Origin: Anthracocystis setariae
Taxonomy: Eukaryota > Basidiomycota > Ustilaginomycetes > Ustilaginales > Ustilaginaceae
Direction of reading: 5' to 3'
NCBI GenBank assembly: GCA_928724745.1
Contig: CAKMXJ010000032.1
Span: 992,001-1,056,000 of the forward strand
Length of the DNA: 64,000 nt
Made by a program: the position numbers and the translations under genes. The notes under the pieces are model-generated. The model was not told the origin of the DNA and did not search any database. It saw only the letters and a program-made list of their open reading frames with translations. Positions 38,677-50,226 of the stretch are shown here, piece by piece. The first letter of the stretch is position 1, and each line of letters begins with the position of its first letter.

Positions 38677-41646
38677 ATGGCCTACTACCAAAGACCAGCC
38701 TCGGCCGCAGGTCATCCCCAGGACGAGGATCAATATCCATACTATCCGGACCCGGACCTCATCGTAGGCAGTGGTGCCGGTAACGATGCCGCTTTGACGA
38801 ATCCATACACTGCTCATCAGCAACCCTCTCCTTTTGCGGTCCCTCGTCTGGCACACACCTCCATACTTCCTGTTGCGCATCAACCGCAGCAGCCACAACA
38901 GCACTTGAACATCAGCGTCGATCCTCGCGCATCTTCCATGCCCCAGCTCAGCGAGAGCTTCTATTCGCAAGCAGCCTACGCACTCGCAAGCCCACAGCGC
39001 ACAGCCAGCCCGCTCGCACCACTCCCGGAATACTCACAAGCGCCTCCATCAGCAGCAGGATACACGTACGGCGGACAGGGTGCTGTAGGTCACTACTCGT
39101 CCGTCGGACACGGCGACGGCGACGAAGACGACGATGACGACGATGACGATGACGCTGCCACCAAGTACTCGCATACTCCGGCACATGATGACAAGCACAA
39201 GTCACGGGCCACCTCTCCCTACGACCGTGCCGCCGGGTTAGGGTATCTTCAGAGCCCCTATGTCCATGTAGATGGCAACGAGGACGAGGATCAAGACAAC
39301 GACGACCCCTACTCGGCCCTCACTCGCGACGCATTTGGTGGACACGAGCCTCAGGGTGAAGACACTCCCTACGCACCCGCAGGCAGTTTCGGCGACAATC
39401 AGTTCGACACACAACACTTTGGCCCCGCTCCCGCTCGAGGTGCCCAACTACGTCGACACAAGACCAAGAAGAACGTCCGTCTGACCAAAGGTAACCTGAT
39501 CCTCGACTGTCCCGTACCTACCAAGCTTCAGAGCTTCCTTACGCGCCGAGCCGAAGACGAGTTCACCACCATGCGCTACTCGGCAGTCACATGTGACCCA
39601 GACGACTTTGCCGCCGAAGCATTCACACTTCGTCCCGCAATCTACGGAAGACACACGGAGCTCTTCATCGCCATCACCATGTACAACGAAGACGAGGTAC
39701 TCTTCTGCCGCACCTTCCACGGCGTTATGAAGAACATTGCGCATCTGTGCTCGCGCAACAAGTCGCGCACCTGGGGCAAGGACGGATGGAAGAAAGTCGT
39801 CGTCGCTATCATCTCGGATGGACGAAAAAAGATCCATCCGCGCGTGCTCGACTGTCTTGCGGCGCTCGGTGTGTATCAAGACGGCGTGGCGAAAAATATG
39901 GTCGATGGCAAGGAAGTGCAGGCGCATCTGTACGAATACACGACGCAACTTTCCATCGACAGCAATCTGCAATTCAAGGGCGCCGAGCGCGGTCTGGTGC
40001 CCATGCAGATCATCTTCTGTCTCAAGGAGAAGAATGCCAAAAAGATCAACTCGCATCGGTGGTTCTTCAATGCGTTCTGCCCGATCCTGCAGCCCAACGT
40101 TACCATCCTGCTCGATGTGGGCACACGACCGGAGAACAAGTCGATCTACTATCTGTGGAAGTCGTTTGATCTCAACTCGAACGTCGCGGGCGCGTGTGGA
40201 GAAATCTGTGCGGAAACCAAGGGCAAGTGGGGAGTCGGTCCGTTGCTGCTCAACCCACTCGTCGCGGCGCAAAACTTTGAATACAAGATCTCCAACATCC
40301 TCGACAAGACCACCGAGAGTGTCATGGGCTACATTTCTGTGCTTCCCGGTGCGTTCTCGGCGTACCGCTACATTGCGCTGCAAAACGACGAACTAGGCCA
40401 CGGTCCGCTGGCGAGTTACTTCAAGGGCGAAAACCTGCTCGGTGCGGACGCGGATGTGTTCACGTCCAACATGTATCTCGCTGAGGACCGAATCCTGTGT
40501 TTCGAGCTGGCGGCCAAGCGTGGACATGGGTGGGTGTTGAAGTACGTCAAGTCGGCGCGGGGTGTTACCGACGTCCCCGAGGGGTTGCCTGAGTTCATCT
40601 CGCAGAGGAGACGTTGGCTGAATGGATCGTTCTTCGCCGCTGTGTATGCATTGTACCATACGGCGCAATTTATCCGGTCCGGCCACAACGGGTGGCGCAA
40701 GGCGTTGCTGGTGTTCGAGTCGTTCTACTCGTTTGTCAACATGTGCTTTGCGTGGTTCGGTTTGGCCAACTACTATATTTTCTTCCGCATCCTAACGTCG
40801 TCGCTCGAAGACCCGGGTTTCAAGTTGCACGGGATTGGCGTGGTCAACACGTTTGCGCAGTATCTGTACCTGGGTACGGTGGTGGCGAGCTTTATCTTTG
40901 CAATGGGCAATCGACCGCAGGGGAGCCGGTGGAAGTACTGGACTGCGGTGGGGATCTTTGCGTTGTTGACGGTGTACATGATGATCGCTGCAGTGCTGTG
41001 CATCAGGAAGGTGGTGGGTCGGATGGAGCATGATGCGATCTATGCGCAGATGATGGTGTCACTGCTAGCCACGTATGGAGTGTACTTTCTGTCGTCGGTT
41101 CTCGCATGCGATCCTCTGCATTTGGTCACTTCGTTCGTCCAATACCTGCTGCTAGCGCCGACGTACATCAATATCCTCAACATCTATGCGTTCTGCAACC
41201 TGCACGACTTTTCGTGGGGAACCAAGGGCGATACGTCCATCTCGAAGGATCTTGGCGTTGTCGTTACCACGGGCAAAGGTACGGCCGAAATCACGCTTCC
41301 CACAGCCCAAGCCGATATCGATACCGCCTACGATGATGCGTTGAATAATCTTCGCACTCGACCCATCATCATCAGAGGCGATGCCAGCGAGCAGGAAAAA
41401 ACCGAACGTCAAATGGACTATTACAAAAACATTCGCACCAACGTCGTCCTAGCCTGGGCCCTTAGTAACGGTCTAGTAGCCGCCTTCATCCTCAACTCAA
41501 ACACTTCGGCCACCTTTGACCATACCACAGGCATCACACGCACAAAAGTCTACATGCTCCTCGTCCTAATCTTCGTAGCCGCAATGGCTTGCATTAGATT
41601 CATCGGTTCCACAATGTATCTCACCATCCGCCTCATTAACGGGTAG
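38677..41646 (+). CDS. Chitin synthase, division 1 (class I-III)
   Basis: 989 residues, one exon, starting [21 protein letters not shown] disordered acidic N-terminus of about 260 residues includes an Asp run. The chitin-synthase N-terminal motif follows ([20 protein letters not shown]). The catalytic domain shows [64 protein letters not shown] (about residue 603) and QRRRWLNGS (about residue 643), the product-site signature of processive family-2 glycosyltransferases. Several membrane spans follow, with the last pair near the C-terminus. It adds N-acetylglucosamine from UDP-GlcNAc to chitin at the plasma membrane. No myosin or cytochrome-b5 domain is present, which excludes classes IV, V and VII. 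The exact class needs a tree. Confidence 0.95.
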   Translation: MAYYQRPASAAGHPQDEDQYPYYPDPDLIVGSGAGNDAALTNPYTAHQQPSPFAVPRLAHTSILPVAHQPQQPQQHLNISVDPRASSMPQLSESFYSQAAYALASPQRTASPLAPLPEYSQAPPSAAGYTYGGQGAVGHYSSVGHGDGDEDDDDDDDDDAATKYSHTPAHDDKHKSRATSPYDRAAGLGYLQSPYVHVDGNEDEDQDNDDPYSALTRDAFGGHEPQGEDTPYAPAGSFGDNQFDTQHFGPAPARGAQLRRHKTKKNVRLTKGNLILDCPVPTKLQSFLTRRAEDEFTTMRYSAVTCDPDDFAAEAFTLRPAIYGRHTELFIAITMYNEDEVLFCRTFHGVMKNIAHLCSRNKSRTWGKDGWKKVVVAIISDGRKKIHPRVLDCLAALGVYQDGVAKNMVDGKEVQAHLYEYTTQLSIDSNLQFKGAERGLVPMQIIFCLKEKNAKKINSHRWFFNAFCPILQPNVTILLDVGTRPENKSIYYLWKSFDLNSNVAGACGEICAETKGKWGVGPLLLNPLVAAQNFEYKISNILDKTTESVMGYISVLPGAFSAYRYIALQNDELGHGPLASYFKGENLLGADADVFTSNMYLAEDRILCFELAAKRGHGWVLKYVKSARGVTDVPEGLPEFISQRRRWLNGSFFAAVYALYHTAQFIRSGHNGWRKALLVFESFYSFVNMCFAWFGLANYYIFFRILTSSLEDPGFKLHGIGVVNTFAQYLYLGTVVASFIFAMGNRPQGSRWKYWTAVGIFALLTVYMMIAAVLCIRKVVGRMEHDAIYAQMMVSLLATYGVYFLSSVLACDPLHLVTSFVQYLLLAPTYINILNIYAFCNLHDFSWGTKGDTSISKDLGVVVTTGKGTAEITLPTAQADIDTAYDDALNNLRTRPIIIRGDASEQEKTERQMDYYKNIRTNVVLAWALSNGLVAAFILNSNTSATFDHTTGITRTKVYMLLVLIFVAAMACIRFIGSTMYLTIRLING

Positions 41647-41931
41647 AAATCCTCCCCTCCCCCCCCCCAAGGTCACTTTGAAAAAGTGGGGTTTGCTTTC
41701 AAATTGTTCCCAGGTGGCAAGGTTGACTTGCCCATTCAGCCTCCAGCCAAGCTTTTATGACAATGCCTATCGTCTCGATCAAACCTGTACCGTACTTGTA
41801 CAAATACTCTGCCTCGTCCCGGCCCTTTCTCCCCAATTCAACTGTTTTAATTATATAACCATCACTGTCCGGATTAGTCTAGAGTCAAAGGCGGCGGAAC
41901 CGTGAAGCCTCCTCGGCCTCAACCGCAAGTC

Positions 41932-44478
41932 TCAATTAGAATATTCGCCCCCCTTAGTCTCGACATCTCTCGCTTCGGCAGAGCGAATCTTATCCGCCAC
42001 ATCGGACGAAATCGTCAAACCACCTGCTGACTCCGAATCGTTCAAAACCGCATACGCCAGCACCCGCTTCAAGAGGTTCAAAGCGTTGTCGACATGCGTC
42101 TGCATCGGCTGACGCTGACGTGAGGCCTGCATCAGATCACATGCACAGATGACGTGACGCGCCAGCACGTCAACCTCCGAAACGGTGGTGTTTAACGTCG
42201 TCGATCCCATAACGTGAGCGTCCAAATCTCGCTGCATGCTCGTGATGATTTCGTTCAGGATGCTAACCCAGAACTCGATGGTGGGATGCTGCGTTCGGAA
42301 TAGTGGCAACGGTGGTACAGAGCCCGCCGTCCGCGCCTCGTCAGCGACGGACAAGGGATCCCAAGGATTTGCATCGCTTGGGTTATTCCACAGGCCATAC
42401 TTTCGCCAAATTGTCAACCGGACCCAGACGTGCATTCGACAAAACATTTGCAGCGTTCTTCCCAGCACGGTGTTCCTTTCAGCTTCCGACCGCGGACGAT
42501 GTCGCACAAAGGCTGCCTCAAGACCGTCGAGCGATTCCAAAATCCCCTTGACCTGCTCGAGCACATCAGCCGACGCCGACTTTCCGTCCCCGACTCCTTT
42601 CACCTTTTCGAGCTTTGACAAAGAGACAGTCAAACGGGAGAGATGTGCGGACCGTCGCATGAGGTCTTGCGAATGGAAGAACGGTGGTGGCAGGTCGGCT
42701 GGCAGCAGGCTAGGCTGCCAGAAAGCCATGGGTCGAAGCTTTTGGGTGTACTCGGGCAGATCTATGTCTCCGAAAGCCTCATCTGGCTTGGCAATGTACC
42801 TACGGCAACGGTGGCTTATTCCGGTCCAGCACAATCGGACGAGCGATTCGTACTTGACTTCAGACTCGGGCGAGTCGGTTGTCATCGGCCGGGACCAGTA
42901 GAGGGGCGAATCTGGCTCGCTGTCCTCTAAAAGTGGCTCGCGCGCCGAAACGGTCTCGTGCAATTTGAGCGTCCGAACGACATTCTCGGCTAATCGAATA
43001 AGACTGTTCTGCTCCGCACTGCCGTCTGGTTGGGTCAGGGCCAAAATGCTGGCAGCTTGGCCGGTAGCAGGCGTCAACGTTGAGCCGTGTGCGGTCGCAG
43101 TCTGCAGATAGTTGGCAGCCATCTCAGATAGGCGTGACGCCAACCTTCGCGATGCTTCGTTGGCCGAGCGCATGTCTGAGGTGCGTTCGTCTGCGATGCG
43201 ATGCTGGTGCATATCGCAGGCCGAGACGGCAAGGACGGCAAGGTAGAGAGCTGGATCTGCACGTGTGCGACCTTGCCTACCGGACACGACACTCAGCAGC
43301 GTCGGCGCGTGCAGCAACCCGAAGAAAACGGCATTGGACTGAACAAAGCGTGTCAAGAGATATTGAACCAGCCGCGTGGATGTTGCCCTCGACCTTCCGA
43401 ATACGCTCAACAACTGATTCCACCAATTGTCATGATCGCCAAACGCAGGTTCTATCGGTAAAGGCGTTGTGTTGTTCTGGATCATGGCCAGGTCGGAGCC
43501 TGGCATACTGCTGCTTGGTGCCGAGGAGGATGTCGGTGAACTTGCAGTTGGATTGCTTCCAAACATCTGACCAGCCGACTGCAGCCTCGATGGCTCATCT
43601 GCTGTCTTTCTGCGCTTCGTATTGGGAGCACCATGGGTCCCATTCACGTTGTCAGCATCGTTTGGATGCTTGGATCGTTTGAGACCTGCTTCACGAGTAT
43701 CGTCCTTTGAATCTTTTGAGATTGGACGTCGCTTGACGGTGTTGTCTACCGGAAGTGCATCTGATTGGCCCTTATCGGGGCTTGATAACCCGCGTGCAGC
43801 ACCCTTGGAATTTGTTTTGAGAGGGGCATAGACGCAATCCATGCTGCGCCGTTCACAGTGCCGACATGGGATGGCTCCATCACATCGGAGTTTCCGGACC
43901 CGGCAGAATGTGCACGCCACTCTCGCGCGTGGTGGATCGAAATCTCCGCTGGGGCCAGAAAGGTGTCGAAAAGGTGCAGGTGTTGACGATGGAAGGAGTT
44001 CAGATTCGCGATCGTGTATTGCCTCGTGGGAAGGGAATGATCCGGAAGGGAGCCCAGTTGCTCTCGGCATGAGGTGTTGGTCCGCGTATCGATGTGGTTC
44101 CTTAGCAGACGTCCGTCGGGAGGGAAAAGGAGGTGTTGATGCGGTCACCGATGGTGCATGTCCAGCGTACATCATCGATACACCTGATGGCATTCCTATC
44201 GGCATCTCTCCGACTGCGTGGGTATACCGGGAGATTGCCGCAACTCTCGAACCATTCCCTCCCTTTGCAAACCACTCATCTGGTTTTGATGATCGATTCG
44301 GCTGGGTGCTCCAGCCATGGTCCAGCCCATCGGAAGAATCCCAGGGCTGGCTGGAGGGGCCGGCTGGATTTGGAGACGGATAAGTTAGTGCGCCCGGTGC
44401 GTTCCATCGAGGTGAGGCAATGGCTTCGTCAGAGTAGCGGACGGGCGTATGATCGATTGACCCACTACCTCTGTGCAT
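41932..44478 (-). CDS. Zn(II)2Cys6 fungal transcription factor
   Basis: 848 residues, starting MHRGSGSIDHTPVRYSDEAI. The zinc cluster is at residues 189-215: C189-x2-C192-x6-C199-x5-C205-x2-C208-x6-C215, embedded in RVACTFCRVRKLRCDG. Basic linker sequence with likely nuclear signals follows (KRRPISK, TKRRK). The C-terminal half is the helical fungal-specific regulatory domain (LLSVFGRSRATSTRLVQYLL; SLIRLAENVVRTLKLHETVS; RLCWTGISHRCRRYIAKPDE). It would bind CGG-type DNA sites in the nucleus. Target genes cannot be read from this locus. It diverges from MSH5 across about 1.2 kb. Confidence 0.88.
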   Translation of the reverse strand: MHRGSGSIDHTPVRYSDEAIASPRWNAPGALTYPSPNPAGPSSQPWDSSDGLDHGWSTQPNRSSKPDEWFAKGGNGSRVAAISRYTHAVGEMPIGMPSGVSMMYAGHAPSVTASTPPFPSRRTSAKEPHRYADQHLMPRATGLPSGSFPSHEAIHDRESELLPSSTPAPFRHLSGPSGDFDPPRARVACTFCRVRKLRCDGAIPCRHCERRSMDCVYAPLKTNSKGAARGLSSPDKGQSDALPVDNTVKRRPISKDSKDDTREAGLKRSKHPNDADNVNGTHGAPNTKRRKTADEPSRLQSAGQMFGSNPTASSPTSSSAPSSSMPGSDLAMIQNNTTPLPIEPAFGDHDNWWNQLLSVFGRSRATSTRLVQYLLTRFVQSNAVFFGLLHAPTLLSVVSGRQGRTRADPALYLAVLAVSACDMHQHRIADERTSDMRSANEASRRLASRLSEMAANYLQTATAHGSTLTPATGQAASILALTQPDGSAEQNSLIRLAENVVRTLKLHETVSAREPLLEDSEPDSPLYWSRPMTTDSPESEVKYESLVRLCWTGISHRCRRYIAKPDEAFGDIDLPEYTQKLRPMAFWQPSLLPADLPPPFFHSQDLMRRSAHLSRLTVSLSKLEKVKGVGDGKSASADVLEQVKGILESLDGLEAAFVRHRPRSEAERNTVLGRTLQMFCRMHVWVRLTIWRKYGLWNNPSDANPWDPLSVADEARTAGSVPPLPLFRTQHPTIEFWVSILNEIITSMQRDLDAHVMGSTTLNTTVSEVDVLARHVICACDLMQASRQRQPMQTHVDNALNLLKRVLAYAVLNDSESAGGLTISSDVADKIRSAEARDVETKGGEYSN

Positions 44479-45675
44479 GATCGTCGGTCCCGTACCAAGC
44501 AGAGGCTCGTTAATGTAAAGTTGCGGAGTGCCGCTGAGCTATGAGCATTCCTTTTCAGCTCCGAGGCATGCCAAGCAGCTTCGTTTTGATAGGTCAAGTC
44601 ATCTGATATCAAAATGGACAGAGAGGGCCACGGCAGTATGGTCACAGCTTGAAATACAAAAGCGCAGTCGAAGAGGTGCTGTCTGTCGCAGAGAAGAAAG
44701 GGCGCAGATCAGAACGGGATTGAAAAGGAAGCAAGCCGTACGACAGTGACCATTCGAGTAGCGGCGATGTGTCGGCCAGCGCGGTGACCGATGGAAAAAG
44801 CGAAGCCCAGTATTCGTGGTGGATATGAGGCAGCCAAGACGGAGCCACTAGTGTGGTCCACCAAGGGGTAGCACTCTCCCTAGCCGCAGACCGGCGTCAG
44901 TGTACTGAACGATACGGCCGTGCACCGGGACGGAGCGTGACAAGCTGACGTGCTTGCAGCGTTCCAAGACAAAAGGTCGAACTCTATTTTTTTAAGAATT
45001 TTCCGGCACCTACAGTACAGTACGTCTCGGCGAACTGGCACCCTTACAGTATCAGGAATGGAAATGACATGGCTCCATGCAAAGATTCTCGGATCACAAT
45101 ACGTACACAGCTACCATGCGGACCCACTTATACTGTATAGTGTTGTTCTGTACCTTTGAAGAGAGATTGCCGCGCAGGATGACCTCGCTAGTTCTCAGCT
45201 GAGCTGATGCGCGGAAAAATATTTTTATCTTGGCACAGAACTGCAAATCCTGCACTTTGTACCGCTAACTCCCCGTTCCCGGCGCATCCTTCGGAATTCA
45301 TGCCAGAGCACGCTAGAGTCTGTAAGGATTTTTTACTGTTACAGTAGCAAGCCAAAGCGTATTCCTCAGTGGCACACCCCTCAAAGGGCGGCTATCATAA
45401 TGCAGTCGATTCCATCACTTGCTGTTCGGCCAACTCAAAGTTGTGTCTAGGTCGGAACAGCCGGCGGAGAAGCTAGAGTTGCAAAGCTAATTTTTGGCAC
45501 TTGAAACCTTGCGTTCCGAACCTGAAGCAACCACCACGCTTAGCCGCTATCTCTGGATCCAGGAGGCCGGAAGCCTATGCTGAGTTCGTCACTGAATCGC
45601 ATAAAAAGGCAATGTACAGGCAGCGAATCTCATTACACTTGACCAGAATCGTTGTTTCAGGATACGTGGTTGAGC
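44479..45675. promoter_or_regulatory. Divergent region between the Zn2Cys6 gene and MSH5
   Basis: No coding sequence is recognised. It contains a TACAGTACAGTAC motif near 45011-45023 and AT-rich stretches near 44985 and 45225. Confidence 0.5.
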
Positions 45676-48600
45676 ATGAGCGCAACCGAGCCAACCCAGT
45701 CTCTCGGTGAGTCTGGCGAGACGGCCGGGCCTGAAGACCAGGAGTCATGTATCCGTCCAGCAGACGACCTCATCAATGCTCTGGCAATCGACTTCCAACA
45801 TGGACGATGCGGTATTGCAGTCTTCGTTGAAGAAGAGCATCATCTTCTCCTATGTGAAGATCTTCCCTGCGATTTCGCTTTTGACGATAACGACTACGGT
45901 CAACTTAGCTCGGCACAAGATCCCGATCCCGACGCCGACGCCGGATTCGAGCATCGCGATAGGGTTAGCGGCGATGGCACTGCTCCTGGACGCGCTCGAG
46001 CTTCTGCGCATACTTCTAGTGGCCTCATTGAAAGCTGTGAGCAATACGAAATCGACTGCAGCCGTATCAATCTTGCGTTACGACCCAGGTTCTGAGTTCG
46101 CTCTCTTGATCTTACCATTTGCGGACTGACCCACGTGAATATCGGCTTGCGCAGTGCTGTCACAATTCAATCCAGTCCTTATTTTGGTGTCGTCCAGGTG
46201 TCCCGAGGCGTTCCTTGCCATGCTTCGCAATTATGGTAAGTGCTTGCGGCATCGATCTTATCATACCTGCGGTTTGAACAGTTTTCTCAGCTCGTGGAAT
46301 GCCGAACCTTATACGTCGCGAAACTTTTTTATGATGGACCTTCCGCCATTAACCATCGTATCTTGGGCTCTGCAAACTTGACAGCGGAACAAAGGTCTGG
46401 TACCGTGGAGGTGCGCCCGGCTCGTGACTTCCAAGTGCCGCTGGGTCTGTCCAGTATAGAAGAAACCACGATGCTTAGCAGGGCCGCCGAGGCTTCTCGC
46501 GACATGACTCCCTTTGCAGCCATGGAGAAAGGAACCATGAGCAACTTGGTGACACTGGACGCCAAGGTGGCCACCTCGAGATCTGCACTTTCGGTGAGAC
46601 ACCAGACCTTTCAGATCAGGTCATTTCCGAATGCGAGTGAACGGCACCGATCTGACCCAATCCCTAGCGCGTCGACCGATCCTTGCCCTGCCCACCGCGC
46701 AGATCTCCGCGGCCGGTCCACTGTTATCGAGCTTGAGAAGCAAACGTGATATTGGCCGGTCTTTGACCCTAGTATCGCTGTGCCTGGACGACTATCTCTT
46801 CCTCGACGAAAATACGCTGAAGAGCCTAAGCGTCTGCTCCAGTGAAGTTCATGGCTTCGTCCATGCTAAGGGCGGTCGTGAGGGCTTCTCCATTCTGGGT
46901 GTGTTTCGAGAAAGGCCTTCAAGGTAGTGGTGGCTGCAATCGGGAAGCACTGCGACGCTGAACCTTTTTTTCCTGCTGTTTTTGAAAACAACAGCTATGC
47001 TGAGCTTGACATGCTCCAAATGTGAGCTCGCATCCTCTTGTACCAGCACCCTCTTGTACCAGCACATCTACTTATCATCGCCTGACCGACAATATCCTCC
47101 CGTATACCTTTGACGAACAACTCGGAAGTCTCCCAACCATTGCTGAAACGATGGGTCATGTTGCCCTTAGCGAAGCGCGAGGATATAGATCGCAGGCACG
47201 AAGCCGTCGAGCTGCTCACGCGCCAAGAAGCAGTCTCCGAGATGGTCGAGATTCGTTCGAGACTTTCTGAGCTCGGCGGAGTTCCCAATCTGTGCTTTCA
47301 GCTGAACATGGGCACAGGCAGCGCATTCACTTGGGAGAAGGTCCTCAAGGTGGGTTTGTCAGCCATGAGCGGGTTGAGCACCAGATCAATTATTGAGCCT
47401 CTGCTTTTGCATCACTATTGGCCCGCTAGACTTGCAATGCTATTATTCGCATCAGTGAAGCACTGACCGCGCTTGACCTCAGGAAGTCAGAGATGATGCG
47501 CGAGGTGAGCAGATCTCAACTCTCAGGCGTTCGAGTGGCGATAGCAAAGCCCTGAAGCTTTCGCTTTGTTCAATTGTATCATGACAGATCAAGGAACAGA
47601 TCTCAACGGCACCACTCTTTCGCTTGAAAGATGCAATTCAGGATATAGTGAGGGCTGAAAACCAAAATCTCGTGCGCCGGTGGAAAGATACCTCTGACCA
47701 TTTGTCACTCTGGTAGATTGACTTTGACGAAAGGTGTGCATCGTACTCAGCATCTCGACTTCGTCTGTAATTCGCAATCTGCTGACGCGATCGCTGGGAG
47801 TCGACGTGACAGCAAGATCGAGGGCAAAATTGGTGTCAGGGCCGGTGTCGACACCCATCTCGATGAATTGAGGGAGCAACACGCTGGCATACCAGCCTTA
47901 TTGGACCGCGTAGCCGCTGATATCATGAAGGAACCCGCCTTTCTCTCAACGACAAGGTGAGTGCAACACACGGCGCGGTCTCGAACAAAGGTGTTCTGTA
48001 CGTCTGACGACCCTTTCGACCGCCTTTTTGCAGAGCCTACGTGGTATACTTTCCGCAGATCGGCTATCTCATTCAGGTCCCGGGTGGAGAGGTCGTGGAT
48101 ATGCTGGCTGATCCTAGTCTCGAGCAACAGTTTGCAAGTCCAGACGAGTAAGTTCCTTCCCTACGAGCTCTGTGTCTATGCTCACTGTTGATCTCTCGCT
48201 GACGCGTGCCCATGTTGACTTGCAGCGTTTTCCTGAAGAACAGTCGCATGAAGACTATGGATCAACACGTAGGTAGCAGAGGGTGTGATTTGATTATGAA
48301 TGGCTTTCTGACGCAGTTCGATCTCGTTCCATGCTTACAGCTGGGCGATATAGCATCTTTCATTGTCGACAAAGAGATCGAGATCATCGATGGCCTTCAT
48401 GCGGTGTTGAACAAGTGCAGCCCAGCCTTGCTCCGAGCCCATGCTGCGCTCACGCAGCTCGACTGGTAAGACGGCCTCATCGGTCCAGTGTCCCAAGGGC
48501 GTACAGATCTGCTTGCTGATCAGACACCGTCCTGTCTTCAGCTTGATGGCCTTCGCAAGAGCAGCGACTTTGTACGATCTTAGAAGTGAGTTCCCCCACG

Positions 48601-50096
48601 ATGCGTGTTATTTGGAAACAATGGGGCGAGAGCATTGATATGAGGTGGAGGAACTTCATAAGAACCGAACTTGGTGGACGAGCAAATCATTCGACTTCGA
48701 GGAAGCCGTCACGCACTCAAGGCTTTATCCGACGAAAGCTTCGTAAGTGCTTACGACGATAACAATGGTCGAAACTGCTCTGGTTTCGTGCTGACGAGTT
48801 CTTCGGGACAGGTGCCGAACGACATTGACTTGAGGGCTGGCGTCGGCCTCCCGGACCAAGAGAGTGGATACGGACCTGAATGGGTCATAGATGAAGCTCG
48901 TGGCTCAGTCGAACGAGGACACGAGACGGTCGAAGAGCCACCTGCGGGACGAGAAGACGAAGTAGTACAGGCACCCAAAAGGACAGACGACAGATTCAGC
49001 GTCATGGTGCTCACGGGAGCGTAAGTGACCACTGCTCATAGAGCTCTTCGGAGGGAGAAGGTTCCTTTGCTGACATGCTGGTATTCGCGTATCGTCATGC
49101 AAAGCAACTCGTCCGGAAAGAGCTGTCTACTGCAGCAGGTGGCTCTCGCAGTGCTGTTGTGCCAGTGCGGAAGCTTTGTGCCTGCGACTCACGCAGAGCT
49201 GGGCGTGTTTGATAAGAGTAAGTACGATTTCGACATGTTTTGCGAGCATACTCGGAGCCCAAAAGTAGCTTACAGTAACGCATGAATACCAAGTCTTGAC
49301 GAGGATGAGACAGGACGAGTCTGTGGCCAGCGAAGGTAGCTCGTTCACACGCGAACTTGGACGTCTTCATCGAGCAATGGCTTTGTCAACCGAGCGAAGC
49401 CTGGTTATCTTGGACGAGGTTGGAAGAGAATGTCGCAGCGACGGTAAGACACATGCAGCGAAGCTCAACCGTGCTCAAGGCAGATGCTGACGGAAATCCC
49501 GAGGAGCAGATGGAGCTGGGCTGTTCGTCGCTACCATCTACGACTTTTTGCAGCGCGGTCAAGACTGTCCGATCGTTCTATCTGCCACGCATCACCTTCG
49601 TGAGTCGTCACTAGCCTCTGTTACACTGACGTTTCCGTTAATCTGGATCGCTGATGTGCTGTTGTCAATGCATTTAGGCGCGATTGAGAAGCACCTGCCA
49701 CCGACGCTGCCCATCCAGCGCGCACACATGCAAACCATCTTCCTACCTCTGCTGGCGGACTCGTACAGCTCGCTCACGTATCTGTACCGTCTCAAGCCCG
49801 GGTTCGCCAGCAGCTCGCATGCCTGCCACTGTGCTCGACTGTGCGGTGTGCCCGAGTCAGTGGTCGAACGCGCCGACCACATTTGCCGCGTAGGGTTGCG
49901 AGCGTGGCATGATTCGGAAGCGAAACGCGACGAGGCGATCGTGCGGAGGTTGCTGCGGCTCGAATTAGGGAACAACGAAGGCGAAAGAGGAGACGGGTCC
50001 AGGCAGCGATTGAGGGACGTGGATGATGGGAAGGTGAAAGAATGGATCGAGTGGGTGTTGGATGGTGATGATCGGCCAACCACTTCTCAAGCATGA
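45676..50096 (+). CDS. MSH5: Meiotic MutS homologue Msh5, 20-exon model
   Basis: I derived 19 introns from GT..AG signals, frame continuity and family similarity. Exons: 45676-46036, 46155-46235, 46385-46593, 46703-46898, 46995-47021, 47129-47349, 47430-47504, 47588-47647, 47717-47733, 47813-47956, 48034-48147, 48226-48268, 48341-48465, 48542-48585, 48663-48742, 48812-49020, 49105-49217, 49294-49443, 49510-49599, 49678-50096. The sum is 2778 nt, 925 residues. Msh5 pairs with Msh4 to stabilise meiotic crossover intermediates. Visible blocks: NPVLILVSSRCPEAFLAML, KEQISTAPLFRLKDAIQDI, YVVYFPQIGYLIQVPGG, Walker A GANSSGKS (about residue 668), GSFVPATHAELGVFDKILTR, Walker B LVILDEVGRE (about residue 747), and SSSHACHCARLCGVPESVVE. 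There is no N-terminal mismatch-recognition domain, as expected for Msh5. Exons 5 and 6 are the least certain. The tail meets the Aurora gene tail 130 bases on. Confidence 0.85.
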
Positions 50097-50226
50097 TGGG
50101 AGCGGCAGGGCAACGAGCCGATCAGACAGCGACGCGCAGATTTTGTGGACAATTTGGTGACGATTTGAATGCGAATCCGTATATGATGTGCTGCGTTTAG
50201 AGGATCGTGATGCAGGAATGGTGGAT

